The notes: generated from the letters alone by a model not told the origin. A stretch of DNA of 64,000 bases from Leptodactylus fallax (GCA_947044405.1 CAMRHE010000018.1:3162001-3226000), one strand, 5' to 3'; shown: positions 1-15,859, counted from the first letter of the stretch. Numbers and translations are program-made.

Positions 1-2725
<2,725 letters not shown>

Positions 2726-2873
2726 TAGAACTAGTACCCAAAAAGTGTCCATGGCCCTTCATTACCTGGTGCTTATTGGAAATGCATAAATCTTATCTGC
2801 ATTTTCCCCTTTAGATAAAATATACATAAGTTAACTTTTAGGATATGATTGGATATATGAAGAAAGTACTTAG

Positions 2874-3206
<333 letters not shown>

Positions 3207-3223
3207 TAAACGTCTTTGTTTTA

Positions 3224-3566
3224 GGCTAAGGCCCCGTGTAGCGTCTCACAGCAAAAAAGTGCAGTGGAAAAAACAGCAGCGGCAACGCATCAATTTTTTC
3301 TTTCATCGCTTTTCACAGAAAGTCTTCAGAGGCTTCATCTGTGGAATTTCTGCCTCTATTATACTTATAGGGAAACCGCCAGCATTTTTGTAGGTATAAC
3401 TGACTTGCTGCATTTCTAACACAACTGTTTTGAAAAGCGCATGTCCGCTGCATGTATTTTTCCGCAAAGTGGGGATGGGATTCATTTGAATCCCATCCAC
3501 TTTTCTGTGTCTGTAAAACGCTGCGTTTTTTTTTCCGCTGCGTTTACACCACATGGGACTCCAGCC
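3224..3566. mobile_element. Harbinger-like MITE (GGCTAAGGCCCC family) in SMAD1 intron
   Basis: A 343-base non-coding unit begins GGCTAAGGCCCC and ends with its approximate reverse complement (...GGGACTCCAGCC). It is flanked by TTA at 3221-3223 and 3567-3569. The 3-base TTA duplication and GG...CC ends suit the Harbinger superfamily; this is inference. The same family recurs at about 15.5, 17.6, 41.9, 42.1, 45.3, 46.0 and 46.2 kb. Confidence 0.7.
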
Positions 3567-3890
3567 TTAAAGGTTTTTTCCATAATCTACAGAACTGGTG
3601 ACAAGTGTCTGATGGCTGGGAGTCTCTCATCCCCCTGTTTCAGAGGAACAGCAGTCAAACATGCGCCCTGATGCTCAAGGCAACTTCTAAGGGACTGAGT
3701 GGAATCTGAGCATTTTATTCAGCCATGTTATAGTCTGTTTCATATACTTTTAATGAAATGGAATTTGGTTGACCACTGCTCCATTCAAACAGTGGGGCCA
3801 TGGCACCCCTACACTCATGATTGTGGGACTTGGCGATCAGAAACACCTTTCGAATAGGTGACTGCTTTTGATTACAGAACACCCCTTTAA
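3567..3890. mobile_element. T2/Kolobok-type MITE in SMAD1 intron
   Basis: The unit runs from TTAAAGGTTTTTTCC to ...ACACCCCTTTAA, so both ends carry TTAA and inverted AAAGG(G) termini. The T2 family described in Xenopus has TTAA target duplications and TTAAAGGRR ends. It abuts the Harbinger-like MITE directly and shares the TTA(A) junction with it. Confidence 0.75.
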
Positions 3891-4081
3891 CTGCGCAATA
3901 GAAAAAAACTAAGTTAAGATCAAATTTTACTAATTGAGCCTTTAAATTCTATATAAAGATTGTGTAATCCAAAGCTGCACTGCTATCCAATATTACCTTG
4001 TAATCGCATGAGTTACATTTATTGGACTTGTTAACATAAGGGATGCCAGTTGCCTGAAATTTCTAGGCCAAACTGTAATAA

Positions 4082-4255
<174 letters not shown>

Positions 4256-5460
4256 TTAGAGTTGGACATTTCTGGATGATATGGAGCCGTGCATGTACTT
4301 GAAGGATGTTAGACACGCATACTGGCAAAAGAGAGGACTTTTTTTTTTTGTCACTTTGGGAGCCTCAAATACTTGATGTTTGTGACCAACTCTTAACGTG
4401 AAAGGGGAAGAGGGTCCCTTCTATATGTGGCTAAATCTTCTCAGCAGCTAACTTTTAAAAAAAAAAATAATAATTTTTTTTTTTTTTTCCTGATTCTAAT
4501 TGGATTTAGTTCACAGTATAGCGGTGTAATGTAAAACCATGCTGTGTAAAGTATTAACTAAGGCAGACTTCCTACTGGCTCTTTTCTAGATTTAGTGGGA
4601 ATGTTAAAGTGAACAATGCCATTTGGTTCCATTTTCCCAGTACCTTTACAGGAAAACTTCTGGCACTACTTAATTTGTATACTTGGCCATACTGCCATCT
4701 GATGTTCCTTACGGTTTGTACAGTGTTTTTATATAAACCTATTTCCCTTCCTCTTGCTAAGAGTAAAGAAGAGTTAGAATGGAATAGGTGAATTTTTCTT
4801 TGCTTTCATGGTTTGAAGAGGTTCACTAGGACAATATATTAAAATGTGAGCAGTGCTTTGATGCCAATTTTTACATCAGGCGTGTATGTACTGCACACTT
4901 TTTTTTTATTTTTTATTTTTTTCTTATGCAGTTGGTTGCATACCTGTAAGCAGTCCATGGGTATTAGCAGCTGAATGAATGGAGTGTAAGTGTTCTTCCT
5001 TGTTGCAGCACCAGCCTTGGTTCTCTGCATCTTTTCATAATCTCCTTAGCTAACGCGCTTCACTATCTACTGGAGGGGGCTTGCAATGTTGAAGATGCCC
5101 TCTTTCCTTTATTGGAACACTACTGTTGTGTCAGATCTCAGCTTTGACTGCTATTATATAGGGGAAAGCATTGTTTTCTAAAAGATGGGGGCGATCCTTA
5201 AATATTGCACCTCCTCTAGTGTCTGATGGCCTGAACAAACACTTTTTGCTGAGCGTTCAAATTGGATTAGATTTCAATATTCAAGGTTTACTCACTTGCT
5301 GACTTATTCTTTTCCCTTTTTTATGATGTTGTTTTTTGTACTATTTGTTTTTCTTTTATATTCACAGTTAAGCTGTAGTACTTCCCGAAAGTACTTTTAT
5401 TCCAGATCTAGTAGATGTTGTCTACTAGAAGTTTAAATAAATGGTCATTATTGCTTACCT
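4256..5460 (+). other. SMAD1: SMAD1 3' untranslated region with poly(A) signal
   Basis: The non-coding stretch after the stop reaches a good AATAAA at 5436-5441, just after GTTTA; cleavage would fall near 5455-5460. It contains A/T homopolymer tracts at about 4340-4350, 4457-4488 and 4900-4922 but no inserted element that I recognise. The exact end is inferred from the signal alone. Confidence 0.7.
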
Positions 5461-5671
5461 GGTATATTCTGCGTGCTTTGTGCTCTTTACTTCAAGATAC
5501 ATGACAATTGCTTGTTGTAGTTTGCATAGGATTTACTTAAAGTGCTTACGATTGATTTGTGCCACTTTTACAATTCAGCTGGTTGCCCTTAGAAATACTA
5601 GCGCCTCTATCCTGCTGTTGAACATCAGACCTAGCAGCTTGGCTTTCATAATGTAACTGCCATCTGGGGTC

Positions 5672-5985
5672 TTGGGGTACGTTCACACGATGGAACGTAA
5701 AGAGGAATTTCTCTTCATTTTCCGCTGCCATATTCAGACGTGGTCTAGTTGCGACGGGGTGCAGGGCATTGGCATTCTATTAGGCTTTTCACTGCTGATT
5801 TAAGCCCAGATGAATAGAGAAGTCTCGAGGCACAGCATCTGTTGCAAGATCGAACAGAGATAAAAAAAAAAAAGTAATTTTTTTTTTTTTTTTTGCATCA
5901 TGCGGTTATTGTAAACAATGGGAGGCAGATTCTGGCTCAGAATCCCAGAGCCGCAGATTCCAACATGTGAATGTGCCCTTTGGTA
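5672..5985. mobile_element. Foldback MITE, 'GGTACGTTCACAC' type
   Basis: It begins GGGTACGTTCACACGATGG and ends ...CATGTGAATGTGCCC, imperfect inverted ends with no coding capacity. Similar ends (GTTCACA / TGTGAA) mark units near 14.75, 22.55, 27.78, 33.8 and 51.9 kb. Superfamily not determined. Confidence 0.45.
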
Positions 5986-7006
5986 ACAGGAAACCAGCAG
6001 AATTCAGAATTTGACCTTTTGTTGATGATAAAAAAAAAGCTGATGTAAATTAAAGGGGTTTCCTGGATTTATGTAATCATGGTTTGTCAAAAGGTCTTCA
6101 GTTTTTGAAGTGGGTATGTCTTTATTTATTGCAGGAATAGGGTTGCTTAAAATTACAAAAATGTGGCTGTTCACTTCCAGGAATGGCATCACATAGATAA
6201 CGGTTGCTGCCATGCATTACCTATAAACAAGTGTTCACTACTTTATATGCAAAAATACAATTTTCCGAAATTAAAAACGCACCATGCACTACTAGCATTC
6301 ATTTTGCAGATGGGGAAAACTCCCATTAGTCTATGGAGAGAGATTAAAATGCTACAAAGAATAGTGTTTAATAGTGTGGTGGGTGTGGTGTTTTTTTTTT
6401 TTTTTTTTTTTTTTTTATCTCAACATGGTCTGTTCGGAATTGCATGAAGAAGTTGAGCAAGCCTATGTTCCCAGAAGATCTATGTTTCAAAATGGTCCCT
6501 TGTTTGTTTACTTTGCATTTCGTTAAAGACTCAGTCCAATGTTATGTACCAATTGCCCCAGTGTGGACGGCCAAGAAAACCCCCCCCACCCCCCCCCCCC
6601 CCTGTATATAACATAGCTAGTATGGTGACTTCCAGAGAATAAGACTTCCTAATCTGAATGTCTTTGTCACTATATTGCTGAAAATTTTCAATACAATATT
6701 AACCAAAGTATATCTATTATAAATCTGAAAAAGGTTGTTGCCACAAGATATGCATTTCTTCATACCCCATTCACTTGAATTTAACAGCTGAATACATCTC
6801 TGCAGACAATCTACATGTGAATTAACCCCAAAGGGTAAATGGTATTATAGTTCATCATACCCTCCAATAAACACAGAATGACTTACAAATATGTCATCTG
6901 CAGGGTTTACTTGCCACAGAATCCACTAAATATTAATCATTGACATTGGGGTTTCTTCCAGGGTTTGGAGTGGATATAATGATCTGGGTCATTTAAACCT
7001 GTAGAT
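5986..7006. other. Intergenic, low-complexity and old repeats
   Basis: I find no gene here. A TTAAAGGGG-type MITE end lies at about 6051. A long T tract (about 6391-6416) and C-rich tract (about 6580-6602) are simple repeats. The apparent small open frames across them are composition artefacts. Confidence 0.6.
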
Positions 7007-8001
7007 CAGGGGTAGGTAACTTTTTTTTTTTTTTTTTTTTGTTCGTGCCGATTATAATTAAAAAAAAATCAAAGATGAGGTACTCGGAGCACCAGTCAAT
7101 AATTGTTGTAAGTCTGACGACCCCTAAAGTCATATACCACAAACCATAACACAAGTGCTGCCACAAGATGCTTTAGGACGCATGCGTTTCCTGGGATGCA
7201 ACTGTACTTTCCGATTAGAAGCAATGAAAGTACATGTACAGCCCCCAATTAGTGGTAAATGTATGTGTCCAGGAGCACCGTATGTCAGCATCCTTATGGT
7301 GAAAACGCACTATGTATCTTGATGCAGCTATATTCTTAGGCCACTGGAACTTTTACTTTGCTGCAAAACTGCTCACATGGTGCATTTTTGAACAAAAAAA
7401 CAAATGCCTGTGTTTTCTATGTAAAAACACACCATTATACAGAATAATGTCCCATAGAGGCCCCTGCACATGTTATTATATCCCAACTTTTATAATATTC
7501 CAATTTTTGCCACTCACTAGCTATTATACTGTGGGGTCTCTTCAGACCCCAGAGTATAAGCAGCGAAAGCGCAGGAAAAGTGATGAAACATAAAAAAAAA
7601 TTTACTCACCTTCCCTGTGCGGCTCTTTTCTCTTCGGCACTTCTGCCTCAAGTCAGTGACCGCTGATTGGGTCTCAGGGGGTCTTGTCGCCGTAATGACG
7701 TTGGACGTGACACCTGAGGCCCTATCAGCATTATCTTACGTCAGGCAGAAGCACCTACAGAGCTGCCGTGAAGCGCAGGGATGGTGAGTGGTGTGTGTGG
7801 GTAATTTTTTTTTTTTTTTTTTTTGTTTTTGTTCACCTCTCCTGAGCCTCCGATGCTTCTACTCTGTGGTCTGAAGATACCTCACAGTATAAATAGTAGT
7901 TTCGTTTCAGCCGTGTTTGGTCCGATTGAAACTGCTGGGCGAGGACTCCACTGCCTGTGCCAGGGAAATAAGCCACATTTGCCAGGGGCTACCGACCCCT
8001 C
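7007..8001 (-). mobile_element. hAT-type non-autonomous element, family A (with CTCTGGGGTC palindrome module)
   Basis: The left end is CAGGGGTAGGTAAC and the right end, read on the minus strand, is GAGGGGTCGGTAGCC, close to the CAGGGGTCGGCAACC end of the copy at 22.15 kb. The internal module (7525-7960) matches 22190-22310 on the opposite strand (ACCAAACACGGC, then TATACTGTGGGGTC). Flanking octamers CTGTAGAT (6999-7006) and CTGTGGTT (8002-8009) match at 6 of 8 bases, a plausible decayed duplication. No transposase. Confidence 0.55.
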
Positions 8002-9594
8002 CTGTGGTTAATAACCACAGCATCTGGGCAGTTGAGGAGGAGGGCGCTCTCCAGCCCCCATAGAACAAGTAATTATTGAAGAGATTGGGGGCAGAGGGCT
8101 GTTTCCAATGACAAGACCACAAGATTAGTTAAGTGAATATAAACTCCCTGGAGAACCTTTTTTTTATTCTGACCACTGTAAAGCTATTGAAGCATTGCTG
8201 TGGATGAGCAGTCCTATACTACAAACATTTGTTTAGTATCTACAGGAGAAACTTGGGGGGGAGAGAGGATAAAGAATTGAGAGCAAAACAGGAGAGGGGT
8301 AGTTGGTGGGGAAAAGGGTTGGGAAGTGGGGAAGATCAGTAAACCGAGAAGGTGAATGTAGAGGGAATGCTGTCACCAAACAGCCCATAGGTCTAAGGGC
8401 ATTCTGGAAGAGAGACTGAATGCTTAAACAAAATGATGTTGAAATGGAAGTATAAGTGTAAAATCCAGTGGTAATGGAGCACCTGTGAGGGGGTATTTAA
8501 AAGGACTGAGTCATATTGAACTTGTATACAATGTACAGTAGCAGAGCTGCTAGAGACTCTGGGGTGGTAAATCTTGAGTACTGATGGCTAAAAGCATTGT
8601 AGGCAGGGGCAAGTCCCACCAAATGAGGGACATCTTTCCAGGGACCAACCCACACCTCTTAACATTTGTTACATATTGCGGGATTCAAAGTATGAAACAG
8701 GGTCAGCAACTGATGCCATTGGGTCAAGTTGTTCTAGCTACGGTAGTATCTTGAACCTTTGTGATCACTGCTCTGTTGGACGAGTTAGAATATTTGGCCT
8801 GTTGGTAAAGGGCATGGGAAAGTCCTGTGATGCGAAATATAATTACTCCAATGGTGATCAGGCACAACCCAGGTCTGCATGGTTCTTTACTGTATGATAA
8901 GTGATGAGACCCAGTCAGGGAACAGGGAGCTGAGGGACCTCAGTGCTCATTTGGAAAGCACTTGGGTGAATCAGTGGGGCCTTGTTCCACCACCACTTTG
9001 GAGGGGATGTCTGTAGGAACCTGATGTGGAGACAGCATTATCAGTAATAGAGTGGCATGCACCTGTTGTGGGACCATGTCCACAGATAAAACCTGAGGAC
9101 AAAAAAAAAAAAAAAAAACACAAACCCACCGCATCATTGGGCTGAGTAAAAATCTCCCTGCTGACTCTAGTTTAAAAAAAACGCTGGAACAGCACTGGAT
9201 TGTATACAAAAGATGGTGAGCAGATGGGCCTGTTTAGAAAGACTGGTTAGCAATGTAGTTTTCAAAATAATTCTACCATATCAAGAAAATGTGTGCTGCC
9301 TCCATGATTCCAGATCGGAGACAAAGCAAGTGAGGAGGGGAAGGAAATTTAATTGATCAAGAGATGGGCCAGGTTGGAGGCAACTTTACACTAAGGTATC
9401 AAACGCAAAAAAAAAAAAAAAAAAAGCTGGTTGGCACTGCCAAACAATATGAACAAGGAATTCAGGTGCCAGTTGCTGTAGCTGCAATACAATTGCAAAA
9501 ACAAATGTTGCAAAGCACCAACAGCATTACTGCAAATACCTACTGGATATATAAATATGAGGTACTTGGTGTTTACATTTTGATCAAACTGTAA
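8002..9594. other. Intergenic, no recognised feature
   Basis: There is no convincing coding exon or repeat end. The region is purine-rich around 8230-8345 and has A tracts near 9100-9118 and 9405-9424. Short open frames here lack homology I can recognise. Confidence 0.5.
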
Positions 9595-10035
9595 TTGTAA
9601 TCCCACCTTTCCCGTCAAGGCGACCTCTGTTAGGTGGATCCCAACACTGAAATGATTCACCTTTCTTAGGGCCTTGGTCTCCTATGAATTTAGGGGCAAA
9701 TGTGTGTTTCAGCCATATCCTGTCCAGCATACATCACAAACTGCCTCCTCTCTCTGGACCTGTGGCCTCTGAATGAATAGGGTAGCGTAGTTCACCCATA
9801 TTATTATGCTCTAATTAATATCAGCCTTGGTGTACATGAAATAAAATGGAGGTCAGCCACACACCCATAGGTCCAGAGAGAGGAGGCTATTTGTGATGCA
9901 TGCAGGACATATGGCTGAAAAACACATTTGCCCTTAATTCATGGGAGACCAAGGCACTAAGAGAGGCAAGTAATTTTAGTGTAGGGACCCATCTAATAGA
10001 GGTTGCCTTGACAGTGCAAGTGGGCTTACAGGTTA
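9595..10035. repeat. Foldback element, two ~165-base inverted arms
   Basis: The arm at about 9598-9768 is repeated in reverse complement at about 9866-10033, roughly 85% identical by eye, with a loop of about 100 bases. Shared blocks include CCTCCTCTCTCTGGACCT and its complement AGGTCCAGAGAGAGGAGG, and GCCTTGGTCTCC / GGAGACCAAGGC. No open frame. I could not assign target duplications or a superfamily. Confidence 0.8.
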
Positions 10036-10329
10036 GCTCAGACGTAAGAGAGGGTAAAGACTTATGGGTGTCAATGATATATACAACATCATCTGTGAAT
10101 GAGGAGCATTTATTCTCTCATCTGCTATCAGAAAGGCCCCCGATTGTCCGGTATGGCACAGATGGCCACCATAAGATGCTCCATGACGACGAAGTACAAA
10201 AAAGAGGAGAGAGCACACCTATAAAGTACCATTATAGAGAGAAAAAGTGGGAGATAGGGAGCCATTGATTTTGAGTCTGGCTTAGTGGAGTGGTATTGCA
10301 TGAGAATTTTGTAAAGTTAGGGCTCAACC

Positions 10330-11900
10330 CTTTTTTTGTTTTTTTTAAACTCGTTTTATTGAAGCTTGTACAACAAGGCATACAACACAAGGACAAAGTA
10401 CAAAGGAAGTAGCAGGATAAATACAATAAAATTCTGTATAAAAGATAACAGAAATTGAACAAAAATAACAAAGGAAACAATTAAAACAGTTGCTGCTGAG
10501 TCCATAACATGTGAAACCTGAAAATAAAAAGGACGAGTAGTCCTAAAATCATGAAGTAGGTGGGCAGAAGGACCAGTCAAACCAACCTGTGGGAGGACAA
10601 AGGAAACAGACAAAGTATAGCAACTCAATCCAACCTCTGCGGCCAAAACAAATTCCAGGGTACCACAGGAATCAGGAGACAGGAAAAACCCTTAGGGGAA
10701 CGCACCGTAGGAGCACCAAATCAAGTCATAAGTGCATCAAGGGCTGTACAAAAAGATGGGGTTGTGTATAAGGTTAGGGGAGAGTTACACCAGGGACCCC
10801 AAACCTTCTCAAATTTAGTGGGCCGCCCTCTACCCTTGTATACCAGCTGGTTATATGGTAAAACTAAATTCACCAACTTTCTCCACTGCGAGAGAGAGGG
10901 TGGGCGAGGAGCCATCCATCTCAGAGCTATGGCCTTTCTAGCTAAGAATAAAGATTCTCGTACCATAATACGAGTATAATGTATCCTTAGCTCCTCGTCC
11001 AGGATATCACACAGGCAAACTTCTGGGGCGATTGGAACAGGGACACCTAGGACCTCTGATAGTATATCTACCACCTCTGTCCAGAAACTTTTAATAACAG
11101 GGCAGTCCCATATCATATGCCAAGAGTCTGAATATTCTGCAGGACAACGTAGGCAGCCCGGATGTTGTAGTCGTCCCATCTTATGTAACCGTGCAGAGGT
11201 CAGATAACTCTGGTGTATGATATATTTTTGAATCAACCTATTGTTGACTGATGGGGATACAAATTGTGCTGATTCTTGTAGTTCTAAATAGGACTCATTA
11301 GTAAGGGCTGGAATCAGAGTGCGCCATTTCAACAAAGAGGGAGCAGCCAGATGAGATGTTTTAGCCTGTATGAGGTGGAAATATAGGCTCGAGATGAGAC
11401 CCCTGGGACCGTAGTACACCTATTAGAGGATAAGTAGAAATGAGCACATCAGAGGGGGAAAACTGTGTAGTCATGGCATGTCTAAATTGCAAAAACCTGA
11501 AAAACTGTGTGCGGGGAATGTTAAACAGTACACTTAGGGAGTCAAAAGAACTAAATACACCCTGTTCGTACAAATCACCCAGAGACACAACTCCAAACCA
11601 CTCCCAGCACCTCACACCTTTGTATATCGGGTCTGTCCTAATAATAATAGCGAGAGACTGCAACACTATCGCAAACAATAATGGGGATAAGGAACATCCC
11701 TGACGGGTTTCCCTATGTAGGGGGAACGTAGGAGACAGAGCACCATTAATTGAGAGTGCCGCCATGGGGGATTGGTAGAGAAGGGTAATCCATGTAATAA
11801 AGGAGTCACCAAACCCAAAACAATGGAGAACCTGTAGGAGGAAAATGCCTTAGTAGCAAATGCCTTAGTAGCATCTAAAGAGGCAATTGCCCTCAACCCT
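10330..11900 (-). pseudogene. 5'-truncated Tx1/L1-type LINE, ORF2 C-terminal fragment (family B)
   Basis: On the minus strand, 11896 to 10721 encodes broken pieces of a non-LTR retrotransposon ORF2. There is a motif A remnant (SLDATKAF, with a TKAF duplication), then RQGCSLSPLLFAIVLQSL, then a long C-terminal piece (residues from 11419 down) with a zinc-knuckle-like H..G..HPGCLRCPAEYSDSWHMIWDC. The pieces lie in different frames and the FADD catalytic block is missing, so it is dead. Downstream is a 3' UTR ending in a T-rich (A-tail) tract near 10328-10347. A related copy lies at 21.3-24.0 kb. This is a transposon remnant, not a host gene. Confidence 0.88.
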
Positions 11901-12296
11901 TTGTTTTAAGTCCTCAAGTTTCAAGATGGCCTATCAATAGCCTTTTTGGCACGTAAGTCCAGTATCATTAGGTTGATTTTTTTTGGCCTTGGCATGATGA
12001 ATAATGAATGTTTTTAAAGTATTGTCACGGGCCTACTTACCTGGGTGAAGTCCATCTGAGCTTGGGTGGATAAGGGTTTAACCTATTCACCATTTAATTT
12101 TTTATATTTTCACACATTCAATAGTAAGATGGGCCTAGTGCAGGTGGTTTGTTGAGCACTTGTGTTGGAGAGAGGGCACCCTCCTCCTACATTGCTCAGA
12201 TGGGGTAGATATGAGCTGTGGCATCAGACTAGGTCCCATCAGCTATGCTCCCGTCTATGGCAACGATCTGGTTGTGAGGGTGCACAACAATAAATA
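11901..12296. other. Intergenic between LINE and hAT unit
   Basis: No gene or clear repeat boundary is visible. It ends with the left copy of the octamer AGTGGGTG (12297-12304), the hAT target duplication. Confidence 0.5.
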
Positions 12297-13613
12297 AGTG
12301 GGTGCAGGGTTCGGACTGACCCACCGGGGAACCGGTGAATCCCCCGGTGGGCCCCGACTACTAGTCCACATTTTACCAATGTAAATGCATTGGTCAGGGG
12401 CCCGATCTGGATGGTCAGGGGCCCGATTAGGCCCCTGACCAATGCAATTACATTGACAAAATGTGGATTAGTAATGGTCAGGGGCTGGACTTTACTACCA
12501 TAAAGATGGCCGCTGCCGGCGGAGCACAGCAGCGGGAGACTGTCCCTATCTTGTCATGGGCCCGCCTCCTGAAGCCTGCATCCTGATTGACAGCTCCTGG
12601 AGCCAATCAAATTGCAGCGCATTGCTGCACGCATTAATGACGTCATAACGCTGTGCGCGGCGGCGGGATTCAGCAGAGGAGCCCAGAACAACAGTGTGAA
12701 GGTAAGTACAAGTTACCACACACACAAAACAACTTTCCCCCCTATTTTGCCCCCAAATCTTTCAGCTTCACTGACCCCTCTGAGAACTACAACCCCCAGC
12801 AGCTCCAGATGCTCTGGATCTGTTGAGAGTTGTAGTCCCCCCCCAAAACGAATATTCCATTGTACTGTTATGCTGGTGCCTGCTCTAGGGCTCCAGCATG
12901 ACAATACCTAAGTTGCAGAAACCGCTGAGGACTTTTCTGTCCGTCACTTTCAGTTTGAATATGGCGGACATCGGCGGACCTCATTATAATGGGGTCTGCC
13001 GGTGTCTGGGTGTAACCGCCATGTTAACAGTCCGCCTCTCAGTCATTTGGGTCCCATGGCGGACCTGTATGACAGAGAGCTTGCTGCGGATTTGAACCTA
13101 GCATAAGGCTATGGCTACACTACAACTTCCATCATGGAACCAAAGATCGCCGTGTCGCCTTGGGACTCTTTCACACATTAGTGAATGGAGTCGCGTTGGG
13201 ACCCTCAGGTTGCAATGCGACTCCATTCACTAACATAAGTGAAGGAGTTACAAGGCGACACGGCGATCCACATGACAGGAGTCACGGCTTATTAATCAAA
13301 AACAATGTTTTCCACCTGCTGGAGTTTTGTGCCTAATTTATAATGAGGTGCGCACATAAATTAGTCGCGTCTTCCGGAGTCCGTGCACCTAAACAGAACT
13401 CCACACCAGCTCCTTGCTGATGTAGATCTCTGGCATCATTAACACTAGAAAACTGAAGTAAATGATGATAAAATGACAGGGTCAGAAAAGTGGTGAAAAA
13501 CTCAAAAAGTTTTTTTTTTTGCAAAAATTTTCACTTGCGCAAAATAATTGTTACTTTTTTTAATGGCTTGTACATCACTTTTTTTTTAGCACACAAGCTG
13601 TGTAATATCAGCT

Positions 13614-13805
13614 CCATTTATTTATTTATTTATTTATTTATTTATTCTGCTTACTTGTATAGCACCATCATATTCCGCAGCGCTTTACAGACATTGACAG
13701 TCATATGTAGATTGTGAGTCCTATATGGGAGAATGACTGACAATGTCTGTAAAGCGCTGCGGAATATGATGGCGCTATATAAGTAAGAAAAATAAATAAA
13801 TTGTA
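13614..13805. repeat. (TTTA)n microsatellite plus near-perfect inverted repeat
   Basis: A TTTA tract (about 13616-13646) runs into an arm (ACTTGTATAGCACCATCATA, then TTCCGCAGCGCTTTACAGAC) that recurs inverted at about 13740-13790 (GTCTGTAAAGCGCTGCGGAA, then TATGATGGCGCTATATAAGT). The arm resembles the common amphibian repeat tail ending in GCGCTATATAAATAA. The layout suggests head-to-head copies of one repeat end. Confidence 0.75.
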
Positions 13806-14401
13806 TTTACACTGTACAAATAGGATGCATGATGTTAAAAAAAAAAAAAATGTCATGCATCCTACTTAATGTCAATCATCCTATTCATACAGTGTATATA
13901 CTATAGGGCTGATTTAACACGGCTTATTTATTTATATGGCAGATATAACCTTTTTAATGAACCCCCAATACAATATAATTTTGTCAATATGTTGTTAATT
14001 TTTTTTTTTTTTTATGCCAGGGGAGGTGAAAAACAACAAAAAAAATACCGTACTCACCTGTCTCCGATGCTGCAGTGTCCTCCCAGTGCAGTTCGATCCT
14101 GCTACTTGGCTGTCTTCTGGCTATGATGTCCCAGCTCCCTTCCGCTGAGGCCGTCACGTGACTACTTAGGTCAATCAGCGGCCTACAGAAGGGACCCAGG
14201 GACGTCACAGATAGTGACGTCCCTTCGCTGTGGCTGCGGATTGGCCTTAGCAGTCATGTGTGGTGGGGACTTGCGCCAACAGAGCTGCAGGACTGGGGGA
14301 CACACGAGCATAGGGGACAGGTGAATGTGTTTTTTTTTTTTTTTTTTTTTTTCACCTCTCCTACTCTAATTAAAAAATACATTTTTGCCTGGACAACCCC
14401 T

Positions 14402-15034
14402 TTAAAGAGATTATCCACATTCTAATATTGATATACCACCTGCAGGGGTCCAACACGCAGGACCCCCTGAAGATCAGCTGCAGTGGAATAGCATGGCTCT
14501 CAGTAATGTTACCATACCAGGAGCCACGCTGCTCACTAGCCGTATAAAGTGTAGTGGTGGCTTTAGGTACTGCAGCACTGTCCCATTGAAGTCTATGAGG
14601 CAGCACTACAGTACCAAAAGCCGCAGCTGCACTTTGTACAGTGAGTGAGCAGTGTGGCTCCTGGTATGTAATCACTACTGGGAGTCACGCTTTCCTGGTG
14701 CTGCTGATCTGCAGGGATCCAGGTTGTCAGACTTCCACAGATCTAAGGGCTCATTCACACAACAGGATTCCAAGGCTGTGTCCTGGCTGTTGTATTAGCA
14801 GCACACGGTCCGATAGATTTTAGTGGATCTATTCGCACGACCATTGTTTTAATCGTCTGTGTGAATGATCCAAGAAAGAAATAGAACCGGCTATTTTTGG
14901 TGATTTTATGGATCCCTCAATAGACTCATGTCAATGAGGGATCCTTCAAAACAGATTTTCTTAGGGTGTACACTGTGCTGGGCTCTGTCGTGTGAGTGTA
15001 GCCTAGAATATTAGAAGGTGGATAACCTTTTTAA
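14402..15034. mobile_element. T2/Kolobok-type MITE with inner foldback MITE
   Basis: The ends are TTAAAGAGATTATCCAC and GTGGATAACCTTTTTAA, with TTAA at 14402-14405 and 15031-15034. Inside are an inverted pair around GGAGCCACGCTGCTC / GAGCAGTGTGGCTCC (14520-14670) and a second unit of the CTCATTCACAC type (about 14747-15006). No coding capacity. Confidence 0.7.
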
Positions 15035-15390
15035 AGGGGTTATGCCATGAAGAATAGTTATCTGTTATCCATAGGATCGAGCCCTCAGAATCGGGGTGTT
15101 TTTCTTCTAACTGAATCGAGGCTGAATGTAGCCGTGCCCAGCTGGACGGGAGGCGACCGTGCACCCATTAACTTGAATGGAAGTGCCTGAGATAGTGAAG
15201 TACAGGACTTCGGCTATCTCAGTTACTCCCATTAAAGTAAAAGAGGGCATGGATGCTTCCTATCCAGCAGGGCACGGTTACATTCACCCTGGATTCAGTC
15301 AGACTAAATTCACTGTGGGGATAAAAACAACCCCATTCTCAGGACCGGGAACCGGGATTCATTATGGTCTGTCCTATGGATACAGTAGTA
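15031..15390. mobile_element. T2-type MITE, right end unclear
   Basis: It begins TTAAAGGGGTTATGCC, sharing its TTAA with the preceding element. Sequence near 15295-15385 partly mirrors the start (TATCCATAGGA / TCCTATGGATA). It resembles the module at 29860-30130 inside the hAT element. The right terminus is degraded. Confidence 0.5.
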
Positions 15391-15521
15391 GTAGTTCGGT
15401 GACTCTGGCCTCGTAATAATCCTGGAGCATGTAAGGGATTCAGGTGCAGGAAGTGTAGGTCAGTGGGGACTTGTGTCACCACATTTCAAGAGCCATAGTC
15501 GGAGCACTTCTCTGTCCTTAA

Positions 15522-15859
15522 GGCTGGGGCCCCACGTGGCGTAAACGCCGCGGTTCACCTGCGGCATAAATGCCGTGGAAAAAAAAGCGGCGTTTTACAG
15601 TCACAGCAAAGTGGATGGGATTCTAGTAATTCCTATACCCACTTTGCGTTAATATACGTGGTTTTGGAAATCGCAGCATGTCAATTATACCTACGGAAAT
15701 GCCGGCGGTTTCCCTATAGGTATAATGGAAGTAGAAAGTTCACAGAGGAAACCTCTGTGAACTTTCTATCAAAAGTGCTGCAGGAAAAACTGCAATGCGT
15801 TGCTGTCGTGGTTTTTCCAGCAGAGCTTTTTTGCTGCAGGACGCCATGTGGGGCTTAGC
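15522..15859. mobile_element. Harbinger-like MITE (GGCTGGGGCCCCACG)
   Basis: It starts GGCTGGGGCCCCACGTGGC and ends GCCATGTGGGGCTTAGC, with TAA and TTA on the outer sides. It is the same family as 3224-3566 and, as there, is followed directly by a T2 MITE. Confidence 0.65.

Noticed and set aside
10721..11419. 232-residue open frame as a host gene
   Set aside because: Its motifs and its relatives at 21.4-22.2 kb and 60 kb show it is the C-terminal part of a LINE ORF2.
15177..15416. 79-residue open frame near 15.2 kb
   Set aside because: Lies in a T2-type MITE; the same peptide-like sequence appears in the module at 29.9 kb by repeat homology.
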